A DNA stretch of 64,000 nucleotides, taken from positions 1 to 64,000 of the forward strand of contig JACDOF010000008.1 in NCBI GenBank assembly GCA_017656235.1. The letters run 5' to 3'. The notes under the pieces were generated by a model. That model made no database searches. It was not told the origin of the DNA and was given only the letters and a program-made list of their open reading frames with translations. The DNA comes from Brevibacillus sp. (GTDB lineage Bacteria > Bacillota > Bacilli > Brevibacillales > Brevibacillaceae). How positions within the stretch are numbered: the first letter of the stretch is position 1; the number at the start of each line of letters is the position of its first letter. The position numbers and the translations under genes are program-made. Below are positions 34,407-43,152 of this stretch, piece by piece.

Positions 34407-34979
34407 TGCGCTCTCCTTTTTGTACCAGATGGCACATTTCACATCCATTATACCGTACAAGTGTATGTAATGTGGTATGAAAATAGGACAGGTTTGGTGG
34501 AAGGGCGCACGTTGCAGGTGTCTGGATAGGGGAGGCGGCCTTTTTCCTCTTCACTCCGCTGCCAACCACCCATGGAGCCGGACTGTCCGCGTCGCCATCC
34601 CGAAGCGGGCGGGCGCAAAAGCAGCGCTGCTCCGCTGTTTGTCCAAGTTGCGCCCGTATCCCCCCGCTTCGGGCCTGCTCCGCTCGGATGGTTGGCAAAG
34701 TCGTTCATTCGGAAAATGGCCGCTCTCCTATCAGAACTCGCTTTGTATTTGGCCAACCTGCCAGCGAAACGACTACCGGAAGCCAGCGCGAAAAGCCGCC
34801 CGCACTCGCTGAAGCGAGAGTTTCTAGAGCGCGAGCAGGACATTTGGCCCTTCGGGGCATGATAACTGGAATCTGAACCAGCCGCATTTTTCCGGTTGGT
34901 TTTCTTTTTTTAGGGAAAAACCAGCCCGCTTATGGGACATACTGGAAGGTGAGGGAAAACTACTGGACAGGAGGCAAGC
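34407..34979. other. Intergenic region without a convincing gene
   Basis: A 573-base gap between the divergent DedA gene and the coat-protein gene. Several open frames cross it, but none has a ribosome site or a protein-like composition. It holds the palindromic repeat element (34529-34728) and further short inverted repeats, for example CTCGCT-GA-AGCGAG near 34805-34820. Confidence 0.6.
34529..34728. repeat. 200-bp palindromic element built from an inverted pair of a dispersed repeat
   Basis: Outer arms GGGGAGGCGGCC-TTTTTCC...GCCAACC (34529-34567) and its inverse (34690-34728) enclose CCCGAAGCGGG (34599-34609) / CCCGCTTCGGG (34663-34673) and GGGCGCAA (34611-34618) / TTGCGCCC (34648-34655). 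The loop holds AGCAGCGCTGCT, itself a palindrome. The arms are related to the single copies at 47234-47300 and 54020-54087. It is either a MITE-like mobile remnant or a structured RNA. Confidence 0.7.
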
Positions 34980-35813
34980 ATGATGAATCATGACCAGTAC
35001 GGGGCACACGAGATTATGGAACTGCAAGAGGTGCTCACTTTCTCGATCGATGCCCTCAACCTGTTTCGGCTGTACCTTTCGTACGCGCAGGATCCGGAAT
35101 TGCAGCAGTTGGTCAGCCGCCAGATGAAGTTTATGACGGATGAATACAACAGCTTGGTTCATCTGATCAACGGACGCGGTTTGACTGCGGGGATGTCTTA
35201 CCGCCCGCTTGATGGAACCAGGCTCTCCGCTTCCACGATACAGGCTGAGACCCGGACACGGATGCAGGCACAGCCGGTCCCCCAGCAACCCAATCGGCCA
35301 GAGGAGATGCTGGATGACCGGGACGTGTCCTCCACGGTGCTGGGCTTCCACAAAGCGAGTGCCAAAATGCGCATGGAAGCTGCACTGGAGTGTGCGGATG
35401 AAGAGATCAGAAGCGCGCTCATCCAGGGAGCCATCAACTGTGCGCAGGCTGCGTACGAGATTTGGCAGTACATGGCCAGACGTGGTTATTATCACATGCC
35501 GACGATGCAGGCACTGTCATCGACGCAGATTTTGCGCGGCTACCAGCCGACGACAACATCCGTGCCGCCGGTTTATCATCAACATCCTGCCGGCATGCAG
35601 CATTCGTCGGTCGGCCCCGTCTACCGGTCCACTTCCTCTCTCTCCAGCAGTGCTGCTGACGGTTATCAACCGTCTGTTGGCGTTGGAACAGCCGGCATCG
35701 AGGAAGGAGCTTCGCTTAACGCTGCTCAGACCGCATCCGGTTTTTCGGCAGCAATGGATCAGCCCGAGGTACAGGCATTCGGCGAGCCGGATGAGCCTGC
35801 ATCCCGCCATTGA
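34980..35813 (+). CDS. CotF-family spore coat protein
   Basis: A 277-residue protein. Its N-terminal half (about 1-175) is a helical ferritin-like CotF domain: EIMELQEVLTFSIDALNLFRLYLSYAQDPELQQLVSRQ and, later, KASAKMRMEAALECADEEIRSALIQGAINCAQAAYEIWQYMARRGYY. The C-terminal 100 residues are Ser/Thr/Pro/His-rich low complexity, as in coat proteins. It is probably assembled on the outer spore layers (YhcQ-like). ATG 34980 follows AGGAGG. It has its own terminator. Confidence 0.82.
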   Translation: MMNHDQYGAHEIMELQEVLTFSIDALNLFRLYLSYAQDPELQQLVSRQMKFMTDEYNSLVHLINGRGLTAGMSYRPLDGTRLSASTIQAETRTRMQAQPVPQQPNRPEEMLDDRDVSSTVLGFHKASAKMRMEAALECADEEIRSALIQGAINCAQAAYEIWQYMARRGYYHMPTMQALSSTQILRGYQPTTTSVPPVYHQHPAGMQHSSVGPVYRSTSSLSSSAADGYQPSVGVGTAGIEEGASLNAAQTASGFSAAMDQPEVQAFGEPDEPASRH

Positions 35814-35830
35814 TCGGACACATACCGCGC

Positions 35831-35866
35831 AAGCCGGCTCTGTCGATAGGCAGGGACGGCTTTTTG
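35831..35866 (+). terminator. Terminator of the CotF-family gene
   Basis: AAGCCG-G-CTCTG pairs with CAGGG-A-CGGCTT (35831-35842 and 35851-35862), followed by TTTTTG. It lies about 20 bases past the stop codon. Confidence 0.78.
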
Positions 35867-35908
35867 TGTTAGGATGGAAGTGGAGAGAGTAGAGGAGGTT
35901 CCTTTTTT

Positions 35909-37015
35909 ATGATAGACAAGATACTGGAAAGGGCCATCGCCGGCGAGCGGTTGGGGTTTGAAGACGGTTTGGCGCTGTTTGAGAGCGACGAAATCGAAAA
36001 GATCGGCCATGCCGCCGATCAGGTGATGCGCAAATGGCATCCGGAGCCGATTACCACCTTCGTGATCGGTCGCAACATCAACTACACCAACATCTGTGAC
36101 AAATACTGCCGTTTCTGTGCCTTTTACCGACCGCCCGGTTCGCCGGAAGGGTATGTTCTGCCCACGGAGACCATCCTTCAGAAGATACAGGAAACTGTGG
36201 ACGTGGGCGGTACGGAGATATTGATGCAGGGTGGGACCAATCCCGACCTGCCGCTGGAGTATTACGAAAACCTGCTGCGCACAATCAAACAGCACTTTCC
36301 GCAGATTACGATGCACTCGTTTTCCACGACGGAAGTGGAAAAAATGGCAGAACTGTCTGGTTTGTCGATCGAGGAAGTGCTGATCCGCCTGAAAAATGCG
36401 GGTCTTGATTCGCTGCCGGGGGCGGGGGGAGAAATTCTCGACGACCGTACCCGCAAACGGATTGCCCGTTTGAAAGGCTCATGGAAACAATGGATTGACG
36501 TGCAGCGGACGGCTCACCGTGTCGGTTTGCCCGGTACGGCGACGATGGTGATCGGGTTTGGCGAGGAGCTGGAGGAGCGGGTGCTCTCCCTCCTCAGGAT
36601 TCGCGAACTGCAGGATGAAACGCGCGGATTTACCGCTTTCATCACCTGGACCTTCCAGCCGGATAACACCAACTTGAAAGCAGTCAACAACACGCCCGAA
36701 GAGTACCTGAAGACGCTGGCCATCAGCCGCTTGATGCTGGACAACATCCCCAACTTTCAGTCGTCGTGGGTAACGGTGGGTCCGGAATACGGCAAGCTCT
36801 CCCTTTCGTATGGAGCCAATGACTTCGGCTCCACCATGATTGAGGAAAATGTGGTATCCGCGGCCAAGTGCACCCACAAGGTAAACACCAACCTGATCCT
36901 GCAGCTGATTCGGGAAGCGGGGAAAATCCCGGCGCAGCGCAACACGAGGTACGAAATATTGCGCGTCTTCCGCGAAGGGGAGATGGCGGAAAACGACTTT
37001 GTGATGCAGAACTAG
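35909..37015 (+). CDS. mqnC: Cyclic dehypoxanthinyl futalosine synthase
   Basis: A 368-residue radical SAM enzyme of the futalosine route to menaquinone. It cyclises dehypoxanthinylfutalosine. The 4Fe-4S motif is C63-x3-C67-x2-C70 (NICDKYCRFCAFYR), followed by GGTEILMQGG, TTEVEKMAE and PGAGGEIL, as expected for MqnC. The length is standard. ATG 35909 has GAGGAGG about 10 bases upstream. Other mqn genes are not in the window. It implies that the organism makes menaquinone by the futalosine route rather than the Men route. Confidence 0.92.
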   Translation: MIDKILERAIAGERLGFEDGLALFESDEIEKIGHAADQVMRKWHPEPITTFVIGRNINYTNICDKYCRFCAFYRPPGSPEGYVLPTETILQKIQETVDVGGTEILMQGGTNPDLPLEYYENLLRTIKQHFPQITMHSFSTTEVEKMAELSGLSIEEVLIRLKNAGLDSLPGAGGEILDDRTRKRIARLKGSWKQWIDVQRTAHRVGLPGTATMVIGFGEELEERVLSLLRIRELQDETRGFTAFITWTFQPDNTNLKAVNNTPEEYLKTLAISRLMLDNIPNFQSSWVTVGPEYGKLSLSYGANDFGSTMIEENVVSAAKCTHKVNTNLILQLIREAGKIPAQRNTRYEILRVFREGEMAENDFVMQN

Positions 37016-37034
37016 TGCATACGTGCGAAGATGG

Positions 37035-37074
37035 CGCCCCTCTCCGTTTCGGCAGCGAAACGGTGTCAGGGGCG
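37035..37074 (+). terminator. Stem-loop after mqnC
   Basis: CGCCCCT...CCGTTTCG-GCAG-CGAAACGG...AGGGGCG forms a strong hairpin directly after mqnC. The T run is poor (TTCAGCTTTT), so it may act as a weak terminator or as a 3'-end stabiliser. Confidence 0.55.
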
Positions 37075-37130
37075 TTCAGCTTTTACATGCGTGCAGGCTG
37101 CAGAAGTCGTCATTTACCAACCGTTTGAAA

Positions 37131-37158
37131 GTATATCGCCACCGACGGGTCATATACT
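37131..37158 (+). promoter_or_regulatory. Possible sigma-E-like promoter of ytxC
   Basis: GTATAT (37131-37136), 14 bases, then CATATACT (37151-37158) loosely fits the mother-cell sigma-E pattern. The match is imperfect; support comes mainly from the sporulation-linked gene downstream. Confidence 0.3.
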
Positions 37159-37188
37159 GAGAGTACAATACGGTTGGGGGTGAGGAAA

Positions 37189-38115
37189 GTGCAGAAACTG
37201 TCCGTGCTTCTCCAGGCAGACAAGCCTTCGCACTGCGACTTGTTTCGAGCAGCAATCCGCACGATCGAAAGCAAGGTGCAGACAGGACCGGTGACGATTC
37301 AGTACCAAGAGGAGCAGTGTGGGCCGTATCATGCGTTTCACTTCGTCAGTTGGTCGTCGCAGGAATATACGCTGGAGACTCGTGATCTGGTTCGCTCTTT
37401 CATCGCCCTGGTCGCCATCGAATGGATTATCCGTGCCGTTGAACCGGACGTGATTCAGGCCATTCTCGCCAGGGAGTACGGGCCCGGGTTGGCACGGGAG
37501 TGTAAAGCGGTCCTGCCCCATGTGCAACAAGTGCTGATTCCCTCGGAGGCAGGAAATCTTCGCGCTGCGGGCGCGGCCCGCAGAGCCAAAATATACCGCC
37601 ATATTTTCGACTACCTGCAGGAGCACAGCGAAGTGGTGTTGGACGGATTCGTCCGTTTTCGACTCAAGGAATATTGGGACGAGCTGGCGGAAGCGGTCGA
37701 ACTCGGCACGGAAGAATACCTGCGGGAAAAAGAATACCGGGAATTCGTGGAACTGCTCCGTTACTTTATTTCACTACAGGAAGCGAGATACGGCCTGATC
37801 CATGTCGTGCCCAGGAGCGAGGGAACGTACGGCCTCTTTGATGAGAAAGGGGAGGCAATTTACCTGGAGCAGCTTGACGCGATGATCAGGTACAGTGAGC
37901 AGGAGTTTCGCGAAGAGGATTACCTGCTTAGTGCCTTGGTGACATTGGCTCCGTTGAAAATCGTCCTGCACCGCTCGGAGGAGAAACCGGCCTTGACGGA
38001 AACGCTGCGAAACATCTTTCCCGAGCGCCTGTTCTGCTGCAAGGGCTGCGCCTACTGTTTCAATCGGCGGCGCATCCGCCTTGACTTCCGCAAGCCAACT
38101 CACTATAATACATAA
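37189..38115 (+). CDS. ytxC: Putative sporulation protein YtxC
   Basis: A 308-residue protein matching YtxC, which in Bacillus lies directly upstream of thrS, as here. It is mostly helical, with a typical central segment AKIYRHIFDYLQEHSEVVLDGFVRFRLKEYW and a C-terminal cysteine cluster (RLFCCKGCAYCF). The function is unknown; the gene is found only in spore formers. The start is probably GTG 37189, placed after GGGGGTGAGG; TTG 37174 is an in-frame alternative. The thrS promoter lies inside its last codons. Confidence 0.8.
   Translation: MQKLSVLLQADKPSHCDLFRAAIRTIESKVQTGPVTIQYQEEQCGPYHAFHFVSWSSQEYTLETRDLVRSFIALVAIEWIIRAVEPDVIQAILAREYGPGLARECKAVLPHVQQVLIPSEAGNLRAAGAARRAKIYRHIFDYLQEHSEVVLDGFVRFRLKEYWDELAEAVELGTEEYLREKEYREFVELLRYFISLQEARYGLIHVVPRSEGTYGLFDEKGEAIYLEQLDAMIRYSEQEFREEDYLLSALVTLAPLKIVLHRSEEKPALTETLRNIFPERLFCCKGCAYCFNRRRIRLDFRKPTHYNT
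38081..38109 (+). promoter_or_regulatory. Sigma-A promoter of thrS
   Basis: TTGACT (38081-38086), a 17-base spacer and TATAAT (38104-38109), ending 6 bases before the ytxC stop. Transcription would start near 38116 and run into the T-box leader. Confidence 0.85.
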
Positions 38116-38427
38116 AGAAATGAGTTGACCTTGCGTTTGAACAATGAATGAACCAAACAAATACGATGAGAAGGACATGGACGTTTTCATCGCCATGAAA
38201 GAGAGGCGGGCCGTCGGCTGGAAGCCTGCTATGTGCGAAAAAGCGCTCTACCCCCTTCGAGTAGCTGCCGGGAACCGTCAAGGAGACGAAGTATCGGCAA
38301 GCCGGGTGCAAGCCCGTTATCCGTAACGAGGGAGGACATAAGCCGGTTGTGGTTTATGTTCGTCCGAATGAGGGTGGTACCACGAGCACGACGCGCTCGT
38401 CCCTTTTGGGGATGGGCGCTTTTTTTA
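38116..38427 (+). promoter_or_regulatory. T-box riboswitch of thrS (Thr specifier ACC)
   Basis: Leader RNA with the stem I motif AGAGAGG...GGCTGGAAGCC, the T-box sequence AGGGTGGTACCACG (38371-38384) and a terminator hairpin GCGCTCGTCCC / GGGATGGGCGC (38393-38419) followed by a T run. The likely specifier is ACC at 38250-38252 (threonine), six bases before GAG. The spacing is the same as in the ilvB leader. Uncharged tRNA-Thr would switch on thrS. Confidence 0.93.
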
Positions 38428-38455
38428 TTTGACAGGCATAAGGAGGAGTTTTGAC

Positions 38456-40375
38456 GTGGCAAACGTAAATGTAACCCTGCCCGACGGTGCAGTGCGCCAG
38501 TACGAAGCGGGCGTCACCATCGAGGATGTGGCTGCTTCCATCAGCCCGGGCCTGAAGAAAAAAGCGGTGGCCGGCAAATTGAACGGCAAAGTGGTTGATC
38601 TGTACACGCCGATCAACGAAGACGCCAAGGTGGAAGTGCTCACTCTCGATTCGCCGGAAGGTCTCGAAGTATACCGGCACAGCACCGCCCACCTGCTGGC
38701 CCAGGCGGTCAAACGCCTGTACGGACAGGAAGTGAAACTGGGCATTGGTCCCGTCATCGAGAACGGTTTTTACTACGACATGGACATTCCGGTCAGCCTG
38801 ACGCCGGAGGATCTGGGCAAGATCGAGGCGGAGATGGAGAAGATCGTCAAGGAGAACCTGCCGATTCGCCGCAAGGTGGTCAGCAGGGAAGAAGCGCTCA
38901 AGATTTACGAAGAAATTGGCGACCACCTCAAACAGGAACTGATTCGCGACCTGCCGGAAGATGCCGAGATCACCATCTACGAACAGGGCGAGTTCTTTGA
39001 CCTGTGTCGGGGGCCGCATCTTCCGTCCACCGGCTTAATCAAGTCGTTCAAGCTGATGAGCGTAGCCGGCGCTTACTGGCGCGGCGATTCTGACCGGCAG
39101 ATGCTGCAGCGGGTATACGGTACCGCCTGGCCGAAAAAGGCGGATCTGGACGAGTACCTGCATTTTCTCGAAGAAGCCAAAAAGCGCGATCACCGCAAAC
39201 TGGGGAAAGAGCTGGAGCTGTACATGTTTTCCGAAGAAGCGCCCGGCATGCCGTTCTACCTGCCCAAAGGATTTACGGTCCGCAACGAACTGGAGCAGTT
39301 TTCCCGCCGCCTGCAGGAGCTGGCTGGTTATACCGAGGTGCGTACCCCGTTTATCATGAACCAGCGCCTGTGGCAGCAGTCGGGCCACTGGGATCACTAC
39401 CACGAAAACATGTACTTCTCCGAGGTGGACAATACGACGTACGCGCTGAAACCGATGAACTGTCCGGGACACATGCTGATTTACAAAAACAAGATCCACT
39501 CCTACCGCGATTTGCCGATCCGCTATTCGGAGTTTGGCCAGGTGCACCGGCACGAGTTCTCCGGGGCGCTCAACGGAATGCTGCGCGTGCGCACCTTCTG
39601 TCAGGATGACGCCCACGTCTTTGTCCGTCCGGATCAGATCGAGGACGAGATCAAGCGGATGATGGATTTGATCGGCCGCATATACAAAGTGTTTGGTTTC
39701 GATTATACCGTTGCCCTTTCCACACGGCCGGAAGACTCGATGGGCTCCGATGAGCTGTGGGAAATTGCAGAGCGTTCCCTGAGGAAGGTGTTGGACGAAT
39801 CCGGCGTGAACTACCAGATCAAAGAAGGGGACGGCGCGTTTTACGGGCCCAAAATCGATTTCCAGATCACCGACGCCCTGAAGCGAAGCCATCAGTGCGG
39901 AACCATCCAGCTGGACTTCCAAATGCCGGAGAAGTTCGATCTCAGCTATGTCGGGCAGGATAACGAAAAGCATCGTCCCGTCCTTCTGCACCGCGCCATG
40001 TACGGCTCCATGGAGCGTTTCATCGGCATACTCGTCGAACATTACGGCGGTGCCTTCCCAACCTGGCTTGCACCGGTTCAGGCACGCGTGATGACGATCA
40101 ACGAAGCGCATGCTGCATATGCTGAAGAAGTGTGGGGACAATTGCGCCAGGCGGGGATTCGGGCCGAGCTGGACACGCGGAATGAGAAGATCGGCTATAA
40201 AATCCGCGAAGCCCAGGTAAGCAAGGTGCCTTACATGCTGGTCATCGGAGAGAAAGAAGTGGCCGATCGCACGCTCTCCGTCCGCAAGCGTGGTGCCGGC
40301 GATCTGGGGGCCCAGAAAGTGGAGGAGTTTATCGCCAACATTCGCACCGAAATCGATCAAAAGCTTAACTCTTGA
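38456..40375 (+). CDS. thrS: Threonyl-tRNA synthetase
   Basis: A 639-residue class II aminoacyl-tRNA synthetase. It has the N-terminal TGS domain (about 1-62), the editing domain (about 63-225) with HSTAHLLAQAVKRLY, the catalytic core with PMNCPGHMLIYK (zinc Cys) and the class II motifs, and the C-terminal anticodon-binding domain (about 540-639). The length fits Bacillus ThrS. GTG 38456 follows AAGGAGGAG at 7 bases. Its expression is controlled by the T-box leader. Its stop codon overlaps the infC promoter. Confidence 0.97.
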   Translation: MANVNVTLPDGAVRQYEAGVTIEDVAASISPGLKKKAVAGKLNGKVVDLYTPINEDAKVEVLTLDSPEGLEVYRHSTAHLLAQAVKRLYGQEVKLGIGPVIENGFYYDMDIPVSLTPEDLGKIEAEMEKIVKENLPIRRKVVSREEALKIYEEIGDHLKQELIRDLPEDAEITIYEQGEFFDLCRGPHLPSTGLIKSFKLMSVAGAYWRGDSDRQMLQRVYGTAWPKKADLDEYLHFLEEAKKRDHRKLGKELELYMFSEEAPGMPFYLPKGFTVRNELEQFSRRLQELAGYTEVRTPFIMNQRLWQQSGHWDHYHENMYFSEVDNTTYALKPMNCPGHMLIYKNKIHSYRDLPIRYSEFGQVHRHEFSGALNGMLRVRTFCQDDAHVFVRPDQIEDEIKRMMDLIGRIYKVFGFDYTVALSTRPEDSMGSDELWEIAERSLRKVLDESGVNYQIKEGDGAFYGPKIDFQITDALKRSHQCGTIQLDFQMPEKFDLSYVGQDNEKHRPVLLHRAMYGSMERFIGILVEHYGGAFPTWLAPVQARVMTINEAHAAYAEEVWGQLRQAGIRAELDTRNEKIGYKIREAQVSKVPYMLVIGEKEVADRTLSVRKRGAGDLGAQKVEEFIANIRTEIDQKLNS

Positions 40376-40400
40376 CAAGCGTATGATCAACAGGTAATAT
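40372..40400 (+). promoter_or_regulatory. Sigma-A promoter of infC-rpmI-rplT
   Basis: TTGACA (40372-40377), 17-base spacer, TAATAT (40395-40400). The -35 box contains the thrS stop codon TGA. Confidence 0.85.
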
Positions 40401-40406
40401 TGTATA

Positions 40407-40560
40407 GGTATAAACTTCATTCGAGAACAAGCAGAAGCGCCCAGCTTCTCACCTGCATCGACGTCCCGTGCGGACAGTTGACGGGTCTTATGATGACGAA
40501 GCTTCGTTGTAGTTGCTAGGTGAGATCAGTGTGGGCGTCAACCGCCCACGCTTTTCTTTA
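40407..40560 (+). ncRNA. L20 leader (ribosomal protein autoregulatory RNA)
   Basis: The 5' leader of the infC operon occupies the position of the Bacillus L20 leader. It has long-range complementarity (CTTCTCACCT near 40445 with AGGTGAG near 40518) and ends in a terminator hairpin GTGGGCG / CGCCCAC (40531-40549) followed by TTTTCTTT. L20 binding is known to promote termination in this family. Confidence 0.8.
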
Positions 40561-40601
40561 TTTCCGTTTTTGCTCTCGAAAATTAACGGAGGTGGCAAAT
40601 T

Positions 40602-41123
40602 ATTAGCAAGGATCAGATGTTAGTGAATGAGGCGATTCGAGCTCGTGAAGTCCGTCTGATTGGGCCTGACGGCAACCAGATGGGTGTCGTTCCGTTCAGG
40701 GAAGCCTTGCGCATCGCGCAGGACGCCAATCTGGACCTCGTCAATGTGGCGCCAACGGCGAAACCTCCCGTTTGCCGGATCATGGACTACGGGAAGTACA
40801 AGTACGAGCAGGCGAAGAAGGAGAAAGAAGCCCGCCGCAACCAGAAAATTATCGAGTTAAAAGAAGTTCGCTTCTCATCCAACATCGAAGAACACGACTT
40901 CCAGACGAAGCTTCGCAACGTGCGGAAGTTTCTTCAGGATGAAGACAAGGTAAAGTGCAGCATTCGCTTCCGTGGACGTGAGATCACACACGCCGAAATC
41001 GGTCAGCAAGTGTTGGAACGCCTGGCATCACTATGCGAAGACATTGCTGTGGTTGAACGCAAGCCGAAGATTGACGGCCGCAGCATGATCATGATTCTGG
41101 CTCCCAAGTCGGACAACAAATAG
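40602..41123 (+). CDS. infC: Translation initiation factor IF-3
   Basis: A 173-residue initiation factor. The N-domain contains [20 protein letters not shown], and the linker/C-domain contains [28 protein letters not shown] and [18 protein letters not shown]. The start is the rare codon ATT at 40602 (ATT AGC AAG GAT CAG), nine bases after GGAGG. This gives the family N-terminus ISKDQ. The next ATG (40617) is five codons in and has no ribosome site. IF-3 discriminates against such starts, giving autoregulation. Confidence 0.95.
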   Translation: MSKDQMLVNEAIRAREVRLIGPDGNQMGVVPFREALRIAQDANLDLVNVAPTAKPPVCRIMDYGKYKYEQAKKEKEARRNQKIIELKEVRFSSNIEEHDFQTKLRNVRKFLQDEDKVKCSIRFRGREITHAEIGQQVLERLASLCEDIAVVERKPKIDGRSMIMILAPKSDNK

Positions 41124-41139
41124 ATTGGAGGATCTTTTC

Positions 41140-41337
41140 ATGCCAAAAATGAAAACCCATCGCGGGGCAGCAAAACGCTTTAAAAAGACGGGAACCGGCA
41201 AACTGAAACGGGATTCCGCATACACAAGCCATCTGTTTGCAAACAAATCGACCAAGGCAAAACGCCATCTGCGCAAAGGTGGCTATGTGTCCAAAGGAGA
41301 TCAACAGCGCATTGCCCAGTTGATCACCTACCTGTAA
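41140..41337 (+). CDS. rpmI: 50S ribosomal protein L35
   Basis: A 65-residue basic ribosomal protein: [20 protein letters not shown], then [13 protein letters not shown] and a C-terminus ending in ITYL. It is full length. ATG 41140 has TTGGAGG 8 bases upstream. It is the middle gene of the infC-rpmI-rplT operon, 16 bases after infC. Confidence 0.97.
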   Translation: MPKMKTHRGAAKRFKKTGTGKLKRDSAYTSHLFANKSTKAKRHLRKGGYVSKGDQQRIAQLITYL

Positions 41338-41434
41338 ACAGCTTTCTTCTTTACCCACTACTATCATGTGAGCATGTGCCGCAAAGTGTCCTCGGGCAGG
41401 ACCGCCATGCTTGAAATACCAGGAGGAATCGATT

Positions 41435-41794
41435 ATGCCAAGAGTAAAAGGTGGTACGGTAACACGCCGTCGTCATAAAAAAATCCTGAAACTGGCGAAG
41501 GGTTACTTCGGCTCCAAGCACCGCCTGTTTAAATCGGCCAATGCACAGGTCATGAAGTCCCTGCTCTACGCCTACCGTGACCGTCGCCAGAAGAAGCGCG
41601 ACTTCCGCAAGCTGTGGATCACGCGGATCAACGCGCAGGCACGCGCCAATGGCCTCTCCTACAGCCGTTTGATGCACGGCTTGAAGGTGGCTGGCGTAGA
41701 AGTAAACCGCAAAATGCTGGCTGATTTGGCTGTCAACGACAAACCGGCCTTTAACGAACTGGCTGCACTGGCAAAAGGCAAACTGAATGCCTAA
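41435..41794 (+). CDS. rplT: 50S ribosomal protein L20
   Basis: A 119-residue protein of the large ribosomal subunit that also represses its own operon by binding the L20 leader. It has [29 protein letters not shown] at the N-terminus and [28 protein letters not shown] in the C-domain. ATG 41435 follows AGGAGG. The operon terminator is 27 bases beyond the stop. Confidence 0.97.
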   Translation: MPRVKGGTVTRRRHKKILKLAKGYFGSKHRLFKSANAQVMKSLLYAYRDRRQKKRDFRKLWITRINAQARANGLSYSRLMHGLKVAGVEVNRKMLADLAVNDKPAFNELAALAKGKLNA

Positions 41795-41821
41795 GCGCCA
41801 TCTCTGCTGCCGCAAGTGAAC

Positions 41822-41856
41822 AAGAGCTCATCCCGTATCAGGATGAGCTCTTTTCG
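41822..41856. terminator. Terminator of rplT and the convergent secreted-protein gene
   Basis: A perfect 12-bp stem AAGAGCTCATCC / GGATGAGCTCTT (41822-41833, 41841-41852) with a 7-base loop and TTTT on the plus strand. It lies between convergent genes and can serve both. Confidence 0.88.
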
Positions 41857-41861
41857 ATTGC

Positions 41862-42941
41862 CTATTCCTCCTCCACCGCGAGAATTCGCCAGCGATCCAA
41901 CAGGGAGAGTCTGCCCACGTGAAACACCCAGTTTACCTGCCGGGGCCCACTGCCCTTCTCCACGAGTGAAACGGTTACCGGAATCTCCGCCACAAGCATC
42001 TTTGTCAATCGATTATTCCCCTGTTCGCTGCTTCGCTCCATGACCTGGTTAAGGTACAGGATTCTGTCCGTCTCCAGCGGGAGCGTGACACCGTCGGCGA
42101 GCAGCCGCAGGCTGGCGAAATCGTGTTCCCGCAGGAACAGCAGGAAGTAGTCCACGAGTTGTTCCGCTTCCGCCTCCATCAACGCCTGTGTCAGCTTACC
42201 GGACGCCTTGAGAATCATCAGGTTATGGCTGGGGTCCGGCTTTTGGCGGCGGTGCGTGACGCTGTCTTGAAAGTGAATACAGAAGTGCCCCGGGAAGTTG
42301 TTGCCGACAATCGCGCCCGCACCGTGCGGCATACCGTGCATCGAAGCCGCGTAGTTCACACCGTCAATCGTGACCAGAATCGCCCGCCGGCGCCAACTCC
42401 ACTTCCCGTTGTAGATTCGTTTCATGGTCTCGGTATCGGCACGTGTCAGGGGCTGTACGTCGGCATGGCGGCTGCCGGCGCGGCGCTGAACGGCAAACTG
42501 CTCTCCCGTCTCCAGATCGGTGACAATCGCCTTGGCCATACGGGGAAACGCTTTAGTAACTTTTTTCCATGACAGCGGTTTCCCAAAATGAGCTGATTCC
42601 AGACAGGACACCCATTGTTCCAATTCACGGCTGACATTGCCGGGAAGCAGGATTTGCCGCCCGGTGTTCTGGTCGTAGAGGCGTGACATGGCATCGAAGG
42701 TAAACGCACGCTGGCCGATGCTGACGTAGGCGCGGGGAAACTCGGGTGAAGAGCTGCGCAGCGCTGTTTTGCACGTAAGGATTTGTCTCGCCAGTCCCTG
42801 CTTGTCACGGATGGTAAGTGTGGAGAAAAAAGAAGAGTGCGACGACGTTTTAACGACAATGTTCCACTCCTCCGCCGTTTCAGCCTGGGCGGACGAGGAC
42901 AGCAACAACAAAAAAAGCAGGAGCAGAACGGTTCTCTTCAC
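41862..42941 (-). CDS. Secreted protein of unknown family with a GHFCIHF motif
   Basis: A 359-residue exported protein: signal peptide (1-20, cleavage near SSAQA), an N-terminal beta-rich region, then a conserved-looking block (about 150-250). It contains YNGKWSWRRRAILV, MHGMPHGAGAIVGNNFPGHF and CIHFQDSVTH, giving possible catalytic C221 with H219, H223 and H230. It resembles a cysteine/histidine hydrolase or L,D-transpeptidase-like site, but not the standard YkuD HGC motif, so the function is unknown. GTG 42941 follows GGGGGA. It is divergent from the YkuD and amidase genes. Confidence 0.65.
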   Translation of the reverse strand: MKRTVLLLLFLLLLSSSAQAETAEEWNIVVKTSSHSSFFSTLTIRDKQGLARQILTCKTALRSSSPEFPRAYVSIGQRAFTFDAMSRLYDQNTGRQILLPGNVSRELEQWVSCLESAHFGKPLSWKKVTKAFPRMAKAIVTDLETGEQFAVQRRAGSRHADVQPLTRADTETMKRIYNGKWSWRRRAILVTIDGVNYAASMHGMPHGAGAIVGNNFPGHFCIHFQDSVTHRRQKPDPSHNLMILKASGKLTQALMEAEAEQLVDYFLLFLREHDFASLRLLADGVTLPLETDRILYLNQVMERSSEQGNNRLTKMLVAEIPVTVSLVEKGSGPRQVNWVFHVGRLSLLDRWRILAVEEE

Positions 42942-43152
42942 GCAGGATTTCCCCCTTGCGTCCAAAAATGTCGCATGTTCGTATTATGCACGGAAGACGA
43001 GTCATTACTCTTTCGTCGTTGTGCAGGCAGTTTTCTCAAGGGCGGAGACATCGAACAATTGAGTTTTGCACATAAATAGTCCGCGATGCATGAAATCAGC
43101 ACAGCTACTTCATAATAGTGCTGAAACTATCGCGTAGGTGGGCTGTAGCATC

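Noticed and set aside
34477-34876. Several open frames of 60-111 codons in the gap before the coat-protein gene
   Set aside because: They cross the palindromic element, lack ribosome sites and have unnatural composition; the DNA signal is the inverted repeats.
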